Source of the DNA: Verrucomicrobiales bacterium
GTDB taxonomy: Bacteria > Verrucomicrobiota > Verrucomicrobiia > Verrucomicrobiales > DEV007
Assembly: GCA_029213005.1 (NCBI GenBank)
Contig: JARGPI010000015.1
Location: 103,043-167,042, forward strand
Direction of reading: 5' to 3'
DNA length: 64,000 nucleotides
The position numbers and the translations under genes are program-made. Below are positions 50,235 through 60,144 of the stretch, in pieces (positions within the stretch are counted from its first letter, which is position 1; every line of letters starts with the position of its first letter). The notes beneath the pieces are model-generated. The model did no database searches. It was given only the letters and a program-made list of their open reading frames with translations, and was not told where the DNA came from.

Positions 50235-52438
50235 TGCGTCCCAACCAAGTCATGGCGAGTGTCGATCGATTAGTAAAATCAGGTAGGATTGAATCACTGG
50301 CGGCGATTGAGGTTCTAGCTGAAAATGGACAGCGCACCAAAACACAAAATGGAAAAAAATCGCTCAGCGCGGAAGATGGTCGAATCTATCAGGAGGGGTT
50401 GGCGATCGAACTCGAGCCGGTGATAAAACCCGATGGCGCGATAGATCTAAATATAGCAGGGACATTGGCGGAGCGACATCAAAACAGGGTGAAAATTCAT
50501 CGAATTACCGCGTCAACTTTGCTCCAGGTAGATCGACCGGTCTTGTTAGCCCGATGGCAAGAGGCTCGAATTAACCGTTTTCTTATCGTTACAGCATCAG
50601 TTCCCAAAATGCCTGGCAGAGAAACCTTCAACAAATTGCCTATCGGCCACTTTGATATTTCCTTTTACCCTTCTGAAAGAGATTTTCGCGATTCGAATCT
50701 CCCCGCAGCCAGGGTGGTGTTCCCGTCTCAGTCAGGAAATCGGGCAAAGTGCGAACTTGTGGTCCCCCATCTATTCGAAGTCGAAAATGGCGTCCTCGAA
50801 AGTCAAAATACCGGGATAATCGCTCAAATCGATGCGATTTTTAAACAGGACACAAAGTCGATCGATTCCAATCTTACCCTGGAATATATCACCAAACCTG
50901 GTGGAACTGAGAGAATCGGAAACGGACCTCGGGTAGAGAAATTCGAAATCCAGCGTTTCAAATCCACGGAATCCGTTACCGAGGGTATAAGTAAAGTTCT
51001 ACATCCCAAACGCTTCAACATTGTCAGCCCCCACGGCCAGGCTGCAGATTGGGTCGTGGTGGTGAAAGCTATTAAAGCAAAATCACCAATGGATCGGTAC
51101 CTGGAAGAGAAATCTTCAGCTATAGATAAACCGTATCAGGATGCAATTGCCGAATTGAAGCTGCGCTACCAGATAGCCCTAACTAACGCACTGCGAAATG
51201 GTGCCGGTAAAGGTGACGAAAGTGTGATGAAGGCATTTTTCGAAGAACTGGAATTATTGAAGAAAGGGATACCTTCACCTGAAAGAGTCACTGCAGATTC
51301 AGAATTCACGAATCTTCAAACGGTCTTTCACCAGGACTTGGCAAAGCTCGAAAGCCAGAGACAAGCCGCCATGGCTAAACTCGGTGCCCGGTTTCCAAAT
51401 ATCGCGGCAACGATAAAACGGGAGGCGGACAAAAAACCAAAGCCGCAGCCCGTAGTAGCCCCCAAGGCACCCACTACTTCCTCTCCGCCTTTGCCGACTC
51501 CTATTGTTTCGCCGGATAAAAGTCCTTCCGGCAGACTGTTTTTTCACGGCACCTATGCGGGTAAACCCGCAAATGTCCCCAAAGAATTGATAGAGGAGCC
51601 TATCGATTGGATTGAAATCCTCAACAACGGAAGGTTTTTAGTGGGAACGATCAACAAGGGAGTGTACCTGGCAACTCCCGAAAAGGGTTTTTCCCGCCTA
51701 TTCCCCAAGCGGTGTTTCTCCTACGTTTTTTCACCAGTTTTCGGGTGGGGGAAAACCTATCTGGACGACGATGGGGTTCTGCACTGGAAAAATAGACAAA
51801 GTTCCGGAACGGTCAAGGATGTCACCGCATTTGACTACGGAGGGTCATCCGAGAGCGGCGCTCTTCTTGCTCTGAAAGAAAACGGAGAGATCCAGTTACT
51901 CACTTTTAACATTGACATGCAATGGGATTTCGAAAAATGGGCCTCCCAGCATCGTTTTCGTGACATCGCCATGGTCCGTGCTCATGGAATCCATGCGGTA
52001 GCCCTCGCTCTCACTCAGACTGGTCAATTATTTGCTTTCAGCGCCAAAGGATTCTATCAACTAGACGATGAAATCTCCCGAGGGGTGATGAGTATTTCTT
52101 CGGGGCACACAGCTATTCATCTGGGGTTGGTGACGGATAATGGAGACGTTTTTGAGTTTGCCAGAGGAAGATCTATTGAAGGAATCACTCTTGAGGATTA
52201 CCTAAAGAACTGGAGGCGGACGGCCCGTTCGAAGTTTGATGAAAAGACGCCGGTGAAATTTCATTGCGGCCATTATGCCCGTGCGATTGAGTTTCAAGAC
52301 GGAAGTTATGCCGCTTATCCCGGTCGAGGGCCGATCGTGGAACAAGTTCTCTCGGAAGAGATTGAAGGAAAACGGCTCAAGGGACTGGGGGTTTGCGATA
52401 TTAACGGACAAAGCTCGTTCATCGTGGGGATTAGATAG
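50234..52438 (+). CDS. Secretin-N1-like / RCC1-like repeat protein continuing the upstream gene in another frame
   Basis: TAATG overlap with upstream ORF; LAIELEPVIKPDGAIDLNIAGTL resembles secretin-type motif; C-terminal repeats GTYAGKPANVPKELIEEPIDWIEILNNGRFLVGTINKGVYLA resemble RCC1-type blades. Confidence 0.5.
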   Translation: MRPNQVMASVDRLVKSGRIESLAAIEVLAENGQRTKTQNGKKSLSAEDGRIYQEGLAIELEPVIKPDGAIDLNIAGTLAERHQNRVKIHRITASTLLQVDRPVLLARWQEARINRFLIVTASVPKMPGRETFNKLPIGHFDISFYPSERDFRDSNLPAARVVFPSQSGNRAKCELVVPHLFEVENGVLESQNTGIIAQIDAIFKQDTKSIDSNLTLEYITKPGGTERIGNGPRVEKFEIQRFKSTESVTEGISKVLHPKRFNIVSPHGQAADWVVVVKAIKAKSPMDRYLEEKSSAIDKPYQDAIAELKLRYQIALTNALRNGAGKGDESVMKAFFEELELLKKGIPSPERVTADSEFTNLQTVFHQDLAKLESQRQAAMAKLGARFPNIAATIKREADKKPKPQPVVAPKAPTTSSPPLPTPIVSPDKSPSGRLFFHGTYAGKPANVPKELIEEPIDWIEILNNGRFLVGTINKGVYLATPEKGFSRLFPKRCFSYVFSPVFGWGKTYLDDDGVLHWKNRQSSGTVKDVTAFDYGGSSESGALLALKENGEIQLLTFNIDMQWDFEKWASQHRFRDIAMVRAHGIHAVALALTQTGQLFAFSAKGFYQLDDEISRGVMSISSGHTAIHLGLVTDNGDVFEFARGRSIEGITLEDYLKNWRRTARSKFDEKTPVKFHCGHYARAIEFQDGSYAAYPGRGPIVEQVLSEEIEGKRLKGLGVCDINGQSSFIVGIR

Positions 52439-52522
52439 AGGACCACAACGGAAGTTTTCACTCGTCCGAGGCCGATTCGGTTCCGCTCTGTAAAACTAAC
52501 GACCGGGCTAATAACGTTGATT

Positions 52523-52766
52523 TGCCGCGCTTCTTTTTTTACACCGTCGGTGGTCTTAAAATCATTCACTAATCTCCCGTTCTTTCGGCGCTCAGTTAAA
52601 ACTATAAAATTTCGGGCTATCGTTGGCTAAAGTGGTTTCGGTATCGCAAGCCTCGAACGGTTGAAAGCCTGTGCAGAAGGCGGTTGTGGCCGATTTCCGA
52701 CCTATTCCTTCTCTATAAGCGTGGCTTGTTATTGAGCGCTTGCGGCCCTTGGTTTGGATGGGGTGC
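52523..52766 (+). repeat. ~220-bp direct repeat, copy 2
   Basis: gccgcgcttctttttttacaccgtcggtggtctt...aaatttcgggctatcgttggctaaagtggtttcggtatcgcaagcct...ttggatggg; matches 43234-43452. Confidence 0.9.
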
Positions 52767-52771
52767 AAATC

Positions 52772-53872
52772 TCAATCTTCCCCAATATTTTTAAGTTCTT
52801 CGATGGCTAGTTGAACTGCCGACTCTAATCGAAGTAGATTCTCGAGTAATTGATCCTGAAGGTCAGGCCATTCCGATGCGGGCGATGACCAGCCGCGGTC
52901 CAGTGTCTGACTGATACAGAAGACCGGATTCCGTTTGTCCTTCCCTGCGTTTAGTTCCCCGCCGAAGGCTTTTTCGATTGATCCAGTTTTCCCGGATAGG
53001 AACGCAATCGCAGCTTCCTGCTGTGCATTATCTTTGGGAAGCGTGATGTCGCACTGAAAGTAAGTTATGTCCTTTAAGACATACGATTGGAGTACATAAC
53101 CGTTACCTCGTTTGAAGATTAAATTCTGAATCCTGGGCGCGACGCGCCCTGCCAGTTGCGGATGCTCGTTTTGGTGCCGCGTGATGAAGCCGCTCCAGAA
53201 CCGCTGGAGTTCGCCCTGCCAGCGACCGGAAGCCTTCCTCTGCTCCTGCTCCTGGGTCCGGAGCTTTACCTCATAATCTGCCGCTTCCGGAAGGGGGATG
53301 ATCTGGGTCGCGTCGATCAATATTTCGTGTCCCATCTTATAGGGGCGCAACCGGATGCAAGTGATATCGAGGTCATGGCGATTCAGCCATAGGACTGCCG
53401 TAGCAACCTCGGTGGAGAAGTCTGCCGAGACCAAAACAATGCGCACATCACCGGTCAATTCAGCGTCGCTGCCGGCCCCTACCTGGAGAAAATCGATGAT
53501 ATCACTACGCGCGTCATCTTCTTCACAATGCGCCATGCGTGAATAGCACTGGACGGCTTGGTCCAACGTCATGCTTGATACCATGGCCGCGTATCGGATC
53601 GCTTGCAGTTCCATGTGTCCGCCAACTTCGGTACGCTTTATCTCCACTACTACGAGGTCGCCTCGAGAGTTCAGGCAGAGCAGGTCGATCCGACGGTTGA
53701 CCTTCTCCCACTCACCATATTCTTCGGCGATCACCATGAGGTCATCGCCGATAGGCGAGATATCTTCACGCAACATTCGCTGGATGTCATTGCGTTCAAG
53801 GATTTGCTCTGCCGCAAAGGTCGTGCGAGGGACCGGCTCAATCTTGTCCGTGGTGATTTTGTAGAGGCTCAT
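52772..53872 (-). CDS. PD-(D/E)XK nuclease (DUF91/NucS-like N-terminus, DUF4268-like C-terminus)
   Basis: EYGEWEKVNRRIDLLCLNSRGDLVVVEIKRTEVGGHMELQAIRYAAMVS gives a D...ExK core. Confidence 0.75.
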   Translation of the reverse strand: MSLYKITTDKIEPVPRTTFAAEQILERNDIQRMLREDISPIGDDLMVIAEEYGEWEKVNRRIDLLCLNSRGDLVVVEIKRTEVGGHMELQAIRYAAMVSSMTLDQAVQCYSRMAHCEEDDARSDIIDFLQVGAGSDAELTGDVRIVLVSADFSTEVATAVLWLNRHDLDITCIRLRPYKMGHEILIDATQIIPLPEAADYEVKLRTQEQEQRKASGRWQGELQRFWSGFITRHQNEHPQLAGRVAPRIQNLIFKRGNGYVLQSYVLKDITYFQCDITLPKDNAQQEAAIAFLSGKTGSIEKAFGGELNAGKDKRNPVFCISQTLDRGWSSPASEWPDLQDQLLENLLRLESAVQLAIEELKNIGED

Positions 53873-54184
53873 ATGCTAAGTCTATTCAGTTAATCTTTTT
53901 ACCGGCTTTGGACCATTCGAGCAGGCAAACTATGTGGTTCCGCTGGTATTGAGGTTGTAGGCAGCGAAAAGATTAAATTTCGTTATCATGTGAAGAGTTC
54001 GCCAAGTATGTCTGAAATCGTCAAGACATTTTGACAATCTTCGTTGCCCTTAATTCTAGGTAATCGAGCGAGTGAAAACCGTTATTTTTTAGATTGGATC
54101 GGACTAATTGAAGGGACAGAAGTTCTTGAGTCTGTCCCTAAGAAATTTCTTGAACCCACTGTTGGGACGGTTTCCATTCAGCTG

Positions 54185-57100
54185 ATGACACAACAGGAAG
54201 AGCTGTTCGACGACAAAGAGGAGGCCACTCCGGGAGTGGGATTTGATTCGGCTGAGGAGCGAATCGACAGCCTCGACCGTAACTCGAAAGATATCCTGTT
54301 CATCCTTGCGATTCGCGGTAAGGCACAATCCAAAAGCAGTCTGTCCAGCGCTCTGAACCGAACAATTCTGAAAAGTCAGACAAACCGGAATTTCACTGGT
54401 GATAATGGCTCCGTGGCGATCAGAAAATTGCGGGAAGCGGGACTGGTTTTCAATGTCGCTCAGGGTTGGAGCATGGACTACGAAATTGAAAGCTTTGCCA
54501 TCGGTAAACTCTGCGATGACCCGGAATACAGCAACCGAGCAGAAGCCATCATGCAAAGCATCTGGCAGGAACTGGTAACCAGCAGATCGCCGTATTTCTA
54601 TCGCATCGAGAGCGACGATGACTGTCTGGCCAGAATCGCCTATTACCTCAATGATTACGCATCACTGGAGCGTCTTGTTTTTCCAGAGGAAAGCTGGGCG
54701 CAAGGTGCCTCTATGAGTTTTGTCGCATTCTATTTCGATCAAAAAAGGATCAATTTACTACCGCCATCATTAAAACGTACCGCGAGGTATGAAGGGCTGC
54801 GCTATTGCATCAACTATACCGTCCGCCCTGAGAAGTTTATGGGAAAATTGTATCACGAAGGTAATGATTATTCTTTTCTGCAAATGGCCGGTGAGGAAGC
54901 CCTACTGCGGGGCGATTTTAAAACCGTAAAAGAATGGGCACGGAGGTACGCAGAATGGGGCAGCGGGCTGTCGCAAGACCATCAAGAATGGAAAATCTCT
55001 TCCATCGCGGATCCAATCAGCTGGGAAGCATCTATGGAGTTTCTCAAAGGCAATGTTGAAGGCTCCATTTCCCTGTTTGAACGGTGCATTAGTACCCTCA
55101 AAGGAAAATCAAGAAAGAAAAAGTTTACCCCCCGTGGTTGGCCCGGATTTTTCTATCAGATCGCCCTGATGGCTCGCGGCAACCCGGGCGATCTGCAACG
55201 GGCGATTCAAATAGGGAACTGGGGATTGGAACTGGCAGAGACGACCTCGGTGTCGGGCTTTACCCTCGGCAACGCCATGGCTGAATGTCTTCTCGGCAGG
55301 GAGCAATATGCAATCGACTTTAGTGAGCGGAACGAAGAATTGTTTCAGTCGGCTGAATTTTTAAATGTCAATTCCCTCTTAGTCGCTTTGCTCGCCCGGC
55401 TGTGCCACTATAGCGATAAACAGAGGGTTCAGTGGCGGAAAGCGGCCGATTCGCTATCGGAACAATGCGCGTCCAGAGGTTTTACCTGGTTGGCCTACGA
55501 ATACAAAGCCCTGTTCGTGGCATGGCAAGACAAGCCCACTAAAGCAGATGAGGAACGATTGGTGCAATTGCGCAAAGCCCTGTCGTTCACACCGGGAAAA
55601 TCATTGGTCGAATGGCTCACCCCGGTAGAGCAGTGGGAAATGCGCCTGACCGCTATTGAAGAGGTTGCCAGAAAGCACGCGCCCACTGCGAAAAAGAAGA
55701 CGGCGAAAAAGAAAACCGCAGCCAGAAAAGAAGTGATCTGGATAATCGCGGGTTACGGTGACCGTTACTACAGCCCCTATGGTCTCCATCCAGTGTTGCG
55801 CTCGGTATCCGCAGCGGGAAAACCGGCTAAAGGACGTAACATTGCCCTGAAGAAACTCAAAGAATCCCCGGATGATATACCAGAACTAACGGAACAAGAC
55901 CACAAGGTCGCCAGCCACATCAAAATCTCCAATAAATGGGGAACCAGAATTAACTACGGATTTGAAGACAGTCGCGCGCTTATCGCATTAGCCGGGCACC
56001 CATTGGTTTTTAAGGAGGACCTGGATACCGGGGAAAGAATACCGGTCAAACTTTCATCCGGTCGGTTCCAGATTGATGTCTCTGAAACAAAAAAGGGAGG
56101 GCTCAAAGCGGTGCTCAAACCCCACTTCGATCCCTCCGATGCATATGGAATGCTCGTCGAGGAAAATCCCGGCGAATTGACGATCTATGAAATCACCCCG
56201 GAGATTGAAGCCTTCAGAGATGCCCTCGGTGGGTCCGATGATATCACCCTTCCCGCGAAAGCTAAAGACCGCTTTATCACGGCGGTTTCAAGTCTGGCCG
56301 AAAAGATCGATATCGCTGCCGACGGTGAACTGACCAAAGGTCTGACTGCCACTGCCTCCGGAAATGAAAGCGATCTGATTTCGATGGAGGGAGATCCCCG
56401 TCCGCGACTGCGCTTATTCCCGGATGGCAACGGTCTCTCGGCTCAGCTCGTGGTGCAGCCGATCGAAAGCTGCGAGCACCGCTTCAATCCCGGCGAAGGG
56501 CGCGACACCATCTTCGGTATTAGCAAAGGCAAGAGAACCCAGGCAAAACGCGATCTGAAAACGGAAACCCAAAGCGCCCAATGGTTAATCGACAACTGCC
56601 CCTCGCTGGCGATGAAACGTGGGGAATTGCGCGATCTGTGGAGCTGGCAGTTTGAGGATCCGCAATCCTGCCTCGAGCTGCTTCGCGACCTCGCTGAGCT
56701 GCCGGAGGAAAACAACCGGTCAATCGTGGAATGGCCCGAAGATCAGCCTTTTAAACTCCACGGCATCATCTCCGCCGGGAATTTTGGAGGATCTCTCGGC
56801 AGCGCCTCGGATTGGTTAACCGTCTCCGGAGACTTCCGGGTCAATGATGAAATGGTACTTTCCATGCGGCAGCTCCTCGATGCCACCGGGACCCAAGCGG
56901 GTTTTCTGGAACTGAACAAAGGCGAATACATCGCCCTCACCGACCGCTTCGCCCGCCAGCTCGAAGACCTGCGCGCACTGGCACACCCCGGCAAGGCCGA
57001 TAAAATCAAGCTGCCGCCGCTGGCCGCATTAGCCCTGGAGGATTTTGTCGAAGAGGTTGATACCAAATCGAAAAACAAAGCCTGGCAGGAGTGGATCGAC

Positions 57101-58540
57101 CGGATCAAAGACGCCCAGAATTACTTTCCCGATCCGCCCGCCAACCTTCAGGCCGAACTGCGTTCCTATCAGCTGGAAGGCTATCGCTGGCTGAGCCGCC
57201 TGGCCAAATGCGGAGGCGGCGCCTGCCTCGCCGATGACATGGGCCTGGGTAAAACCGTTCAGACCCTCAGCCTTCTGCTGGAGCGGGCGGAAGGAGGTCC
57301 CGCTCTGGTCATCGCTCCGACTTCCGTGGCGGCGAACTGGTTTGATGAATGTCTGAAATTTGCCCCTACTTTGAACACCATCGTGTTCGGCAATGGCGAC
57401 CGGGCCAAACAACTCGCGTCGGCAAAGCCGTTTGATTTGGTCATCTGCACCTACGGTCTATTGCAACGCGAGTCCGACGCACTGAGCGAAGTCCAGTGGC
57501 ATACCGTCGTACTCGATGAGGCACAGGCAATCAAAAACAGTTCCACCCAGCGTTCCAAAGCAGCCAAAAACCTCAATGCCGATTTCCGCATTGTCACTAC
57601 CGGAACACCAGTGGAAAACCGTCTTTCGGAACTACACACATTGTTCCAGTTTATCCTGCCCGGCTATCTGGGAGGATGGGAGAAATTCCGCAAAACCTTC
57701 GCCGACCCGATCGAGAAAGATCAAGACGCCGCCGCGCGCGATCGCTTGCGCCGCCTGATTCAACCCTTCATGCTGCGCCGTCTGAAATCCTCTGTGCTAC
57801 GCGATTTACCATCCCGGACCGAGGTCAACATCAATGTCGAACTGAGCGATAAAGAAACCGCATTTTACGAGGCGCTGCGACAAAAAGCGATGGAAGGCCT
57901 CGAAGGCGACACCGTCGACACTCCGGGGCAGAAAACCTTTCAAATCCTCGCGGAACTGACCCGCCTCCGCCGGGCCTGTTGCCATCCGGTTTTAATCGAT
58001 AAGAAGAACGGCGCAAAGCTCAACAGTTCCAAGCTGGAGGCGTTTTCCGATACCGTATCGGATATCATAGCAGGGAATCACAAGGTTCTGGTGTTCAGCC
58101 AATTCGTCGATCATCTCAGCCTGATTCGCAAAGAACTCGATCGCAAAAAGATCACCTATCAATATCTGGACGGTTCGACCAGCAAGCCGAAACGCAAAGC
58201 TGCGGTGGACGCGTTCCAGCGCGGCGAGAGCGATGCCTTTTTAATATCATTGAAAGCCGGAGGCTTCGGGTTAAACCTCACTGCCGCTGACTACGTCATC
58301 CACATGGATCCGTGGTGGAATCCGGCGGCAGAGGATCAGGCATCCGACCGTGCTCACCGCATAGGTCAAACCAGGCCGGTAACGATCTATCGGTTTATCA
58401 CCAAAGATACCATCGAGGAAAAGATCGTTGCACTCCACCATCAGAAACGCGAGTTAGCCGAATCTCTACTTAGCGGAACCGATGTAGCCGACACCAAACT
58501 GTCGCCGGAGGAGTTGATGAAGCTGTTGAAAGACGGGTGA
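54185..58540 (+). CDS. SNF2-family DEAD/DEAH helicase with long N-terminal extension
   Basis: ACLADDMGLGKTVQTLSLLLERA, VVLDEAQAIKN, TTGTPVENRLSELHTLFQF, VLVFSQFVDHLSLIRKEL, DPWWNPAAEDQASDRAHRIGQTRPV. ATG 54185 preferred over the TTG at 54044. Confidence 0.95.
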   Translation: MTQQEELFDDKEEATPGVGFDSAEERIDSLDRNSKDILFILAIRGKAQSKSSLSSALNRTILKSQTNRNFTGDNGSVAIRKLREAGLVFNVAQGWSMDYEIESFAIGKLCDDPEYSNRAEAIMQSIWQELVTSRSPYFYRIESDDDCLARIAYYLNDYASLERLVFPEESWAQGASMSFVAFYFDQKRINLLPPSLKRTARYEGLRYCINYTVRPEKFMGKLYHEGNDYSFLQMAGEEALLRGDFKTVKEWARRYAEWGSGLSQDHQEWKISSIADPISWEASMEFLKGNVEGSISLFERCISTLKGKSRKKKFTPRGWPGFFYQIALMARGNPGDLQRAIQIGNWGLELAETTSVSGFTLGNAMAECLLGREQYAIDFSERNEELFQSAEFLNVNSLLVALLARLCHYSDKQRVQWRKAADSLSEQCASRGFTWLAYEYKALFVAWQDKPTKADEERLVQLRKALSFTPGKSLVEWLTPVEQWEMRLTAIEEVARKHAPTAKKKTAKKKTAARKEVIWIIAGYGDRYYSPYGLHPVLRSVSAAGKPAKGRNIALKKLKESPDDIPELTEQDHKVASHIKISNKWGTRINYGFEDSRALIALAGHPLVFKEDLDTGERIPVKLSSGRFQIDVSETKKGGLKAVLKPHFDPSDAYGMLVEENPGELTIYEITPEIEAFRDALGGSDDITLPAKAKDRFITAVSSLAEKIDIAADGELTKGLTATASGNESDLISMEGDPRPRLRLFPDGNGLSAQLVVQPIESCEHRFNPGEGRDTIFGISKGKRTQAKRDLKTETQSAQWLIDNCPSLAMKRGELRDLWSWQFEDPQSCLELLRDLAELPEENNRSIVEWPEDQPFKLHGIISAGNFGGSLGSASDWLTVSGDFRVNDEMVLSMRQLLDATGTQAGFLELNKGEYIALTDRFARQLEDLRALAHPGKADKIKLPPLAALALEDFVEEVDTKSKNKAWQEWIDRIKDAQNYFPDPPANLQAELRSYQLEGYRWLSRLAKCGGGACLADDMGLGKTVQTLSLLLERAEGGPALVIAPTSVAANWFDECLKFAPTLNTIVFGNGDRAKQLASAKPFDLVICTYGLLQRESDALSEVQWHTVVLDEAQAIKNSSTQRSKAAKNLNADFRIVTTGTPVENRLSELHTLFQFILPGYLGGWEKFRKTFADPIEKDQDAAARDRLRRLIQPFMLRRLKSSVLRDLPSRTEVNINVELSDKETAFYEALRQKAMEGLEGDTVDTPGQKTFQILAELTRLRRACCHPVLIDKKNGAKLNSSKLEAFSDTVSDIIAGNHKVLVFSQFVDHLSLIRKELDRKKITYQYLDGSTSKPKRKAAVDAFQRGESDAFLISLKAGGFGLNLTAADYVIHMDPWWNPAAEDQASDRAHRIGQTRPVTIYRFITKDTIEEKIVALHHQKRELAESLLSGTDVADTKLSPEELMKLLKDG

Positions 58541-58634
58541 AGAGAAACCGGGAAAGAAAAAACTCACGACATCGCTCTCGCTGTGCCAGAACATGCCGAA
58601 CGCTCCAAATATCGAAAATTTTCAATACCGTTGA

Positions 58635-59546
58635 TCACTCAGTCTCGACCGCCTGATAAACCCGAATCCAGTCCACCCGGAAAATGTTTCGATTGTTGTC
58701 AGCCAACTCTTCATCGGTCGGGGTGATGCCCTGCTCAATCCGCCAATCCTGGTCTTCCATATTGATGATAATTCGCATTGGTTTGGTTAGTCCTTTTCCG
58801 CCGGTATAGTTGAGAGGATCGATTTTTTCTTTTCCGGAGACGGTTCTCACCAACTTGCCGTCGATATAGTATTCGAGATGCCAGGGATCGCGCCAATACA
58901 CTCCGACACGACGGAAACGGTCACGCCAGATCGTGCCGTCCACATGCCAGGAACCATCATCTTTCGGCTGATAATCCTGAAACGGTTTACGGATAAAAAC
59001 ATGGTGGCTGAGGTGCATTCGTTCGGCATACCACTCCTGCCCCGGGCGGTCACTGCCGTAGGCTTCGATGATATCGATTTCCTCCGTTGAGTCCTCGCTC
59101 AACATCCAGACGGCGGAAGCCAACACCTGATTGCTCACCTTCGCACGCGCCTCGCCATAGAGAGGGTATTTCAGTTCAGCTTTCGAAGAAATAATTCCCG
59201 CCAACACCTTCCCGGTTTCCTTCTGCCGCGTCGCGGTAATCGCGAGATGCCCGTTCGTCACGTAGCGATGCCCCGAACTCCACAACGTCCCGCCCGGCCC
59301 TGTCCAGGGATTGATAAATTGACTTTTCCACCTCCGCGAAAACTCCTCCGGCGCTTCAGTAGGCTTCGCCTCATAACTGAAATCGTCCGAAACCGGGTGC
59401 AGCTTCCACGCGTGATCCTTCGGGGCCGAAGCCGGAACCGGTAGATCCTTCCAATCCGCAGATCGAATCGAATTCACCATCATGAAACTGAGAACAACTA
59501 TAAGAGGTGACGCTGCGTTTCGATCCATACCGCTTATACAGCGCAA
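58635..59546 (-). CDS. Glycoside hydrolase family 16 (beta-agarase/porphyranase-like)
   Basis: [21 protein letters not shown], catalytic-type motif [45 protein letters not shown]. Confidence 0.88.
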   Translation of the reverse strand: MRCISGMDRNAASPLIVVLSFMMVNSIRSADWKDLPVPASAPKDHAWKLHPVSDDFSYEAKPTEAPEEFSRRWKSQFINPWTGPGGTLWSSGHRYVTNGHLAITATRQKETGKVLAGIISSKAELKYPLYGEARAKVSNQVLASAVWMLSEDSTEEIDIIEAYGSDRPGQEWYAERMHLSHHVFIRKPFQDYQPKDDGSWHVDGTIWRDRFRRVGVYWRDPWHLEYYIDGKLVRTVSGKEKIDPLNYTGGKGLTKPMRIIINMEDQDWRIEQGITPTDEELADNNRNIFRVDWIRVYQAVETE

Positions 59547-59944
59547 AACAGGAAAAGGTTAACGCAAAATCTTGCAAAACCCGGCGAGCTGCGTAAACGA
59601 GGCCAACTAAATATTCGCAACTCAACTTTAACCGAATTCAGAAGTTAAACCGCTGGGAAATCCGGGAAACGGTCTCGTCGATTTCATGAACGACACAATG
59701 GAATCGGCTATCGATCTTGATTTTGAATTCAAGACTCCCCCGAAACGAACCTCCAACTTCTGCAGTGTGGTGGATTAAGCCGTCATCGGAATGATAGGAG
59801 TAAGCGTTTTTAAAGCCTAAATTCAAGCCTCTTGCGGCGTTTGACTTTTGATCGGGCTCGCAAGCTCAATCCCAAAGTGTTCGAAAAATCCACAAAGAGC
59901 GTTCTGAAAAGTCGAGTTTGACCACCTGCCCCCTTGTTGATTCT

Positions 59945-60036
59945 CGGAGATAAAGGTCGAAAACTCATTACCCAATACCGGGACAGCTAACAAGACACCA
60001 AGAAAAATAATGAAGAAGAATCGAGTTATCAGGATT
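59945..60036 (-). pseudogene. Decayed 5' stub of a DUF1592-type cytochrome gene (paralogue of 31928-34312)
   Basis: Reverse strand reads ITRFFFIIFLGVLLAVPVLGNEFSTFISE versus MARFFCSIFLGIWLSAPVCGDELVTFFSE at 34312; initiator ATG is ATA and similarity stops abruptly. Confidence 0.7.
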
Positions 60037-60144
60037 CAAATTCTATGATCCGTCATTGTGACAAATTTTTCTATTCCGTTTATCCGTGCCACTCCAGACT
60101 TTCGGGAACGGCTCGACACGACGATTACATGGTCGTATCAGGTT

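Noticed and set aside
59728-59745. Second IS3-like end (gactcccccgaaac) matching the one at 48.8 kb
   Set aside because: The match stops before the diagnostic GTGGACA; too short to support an IS end.
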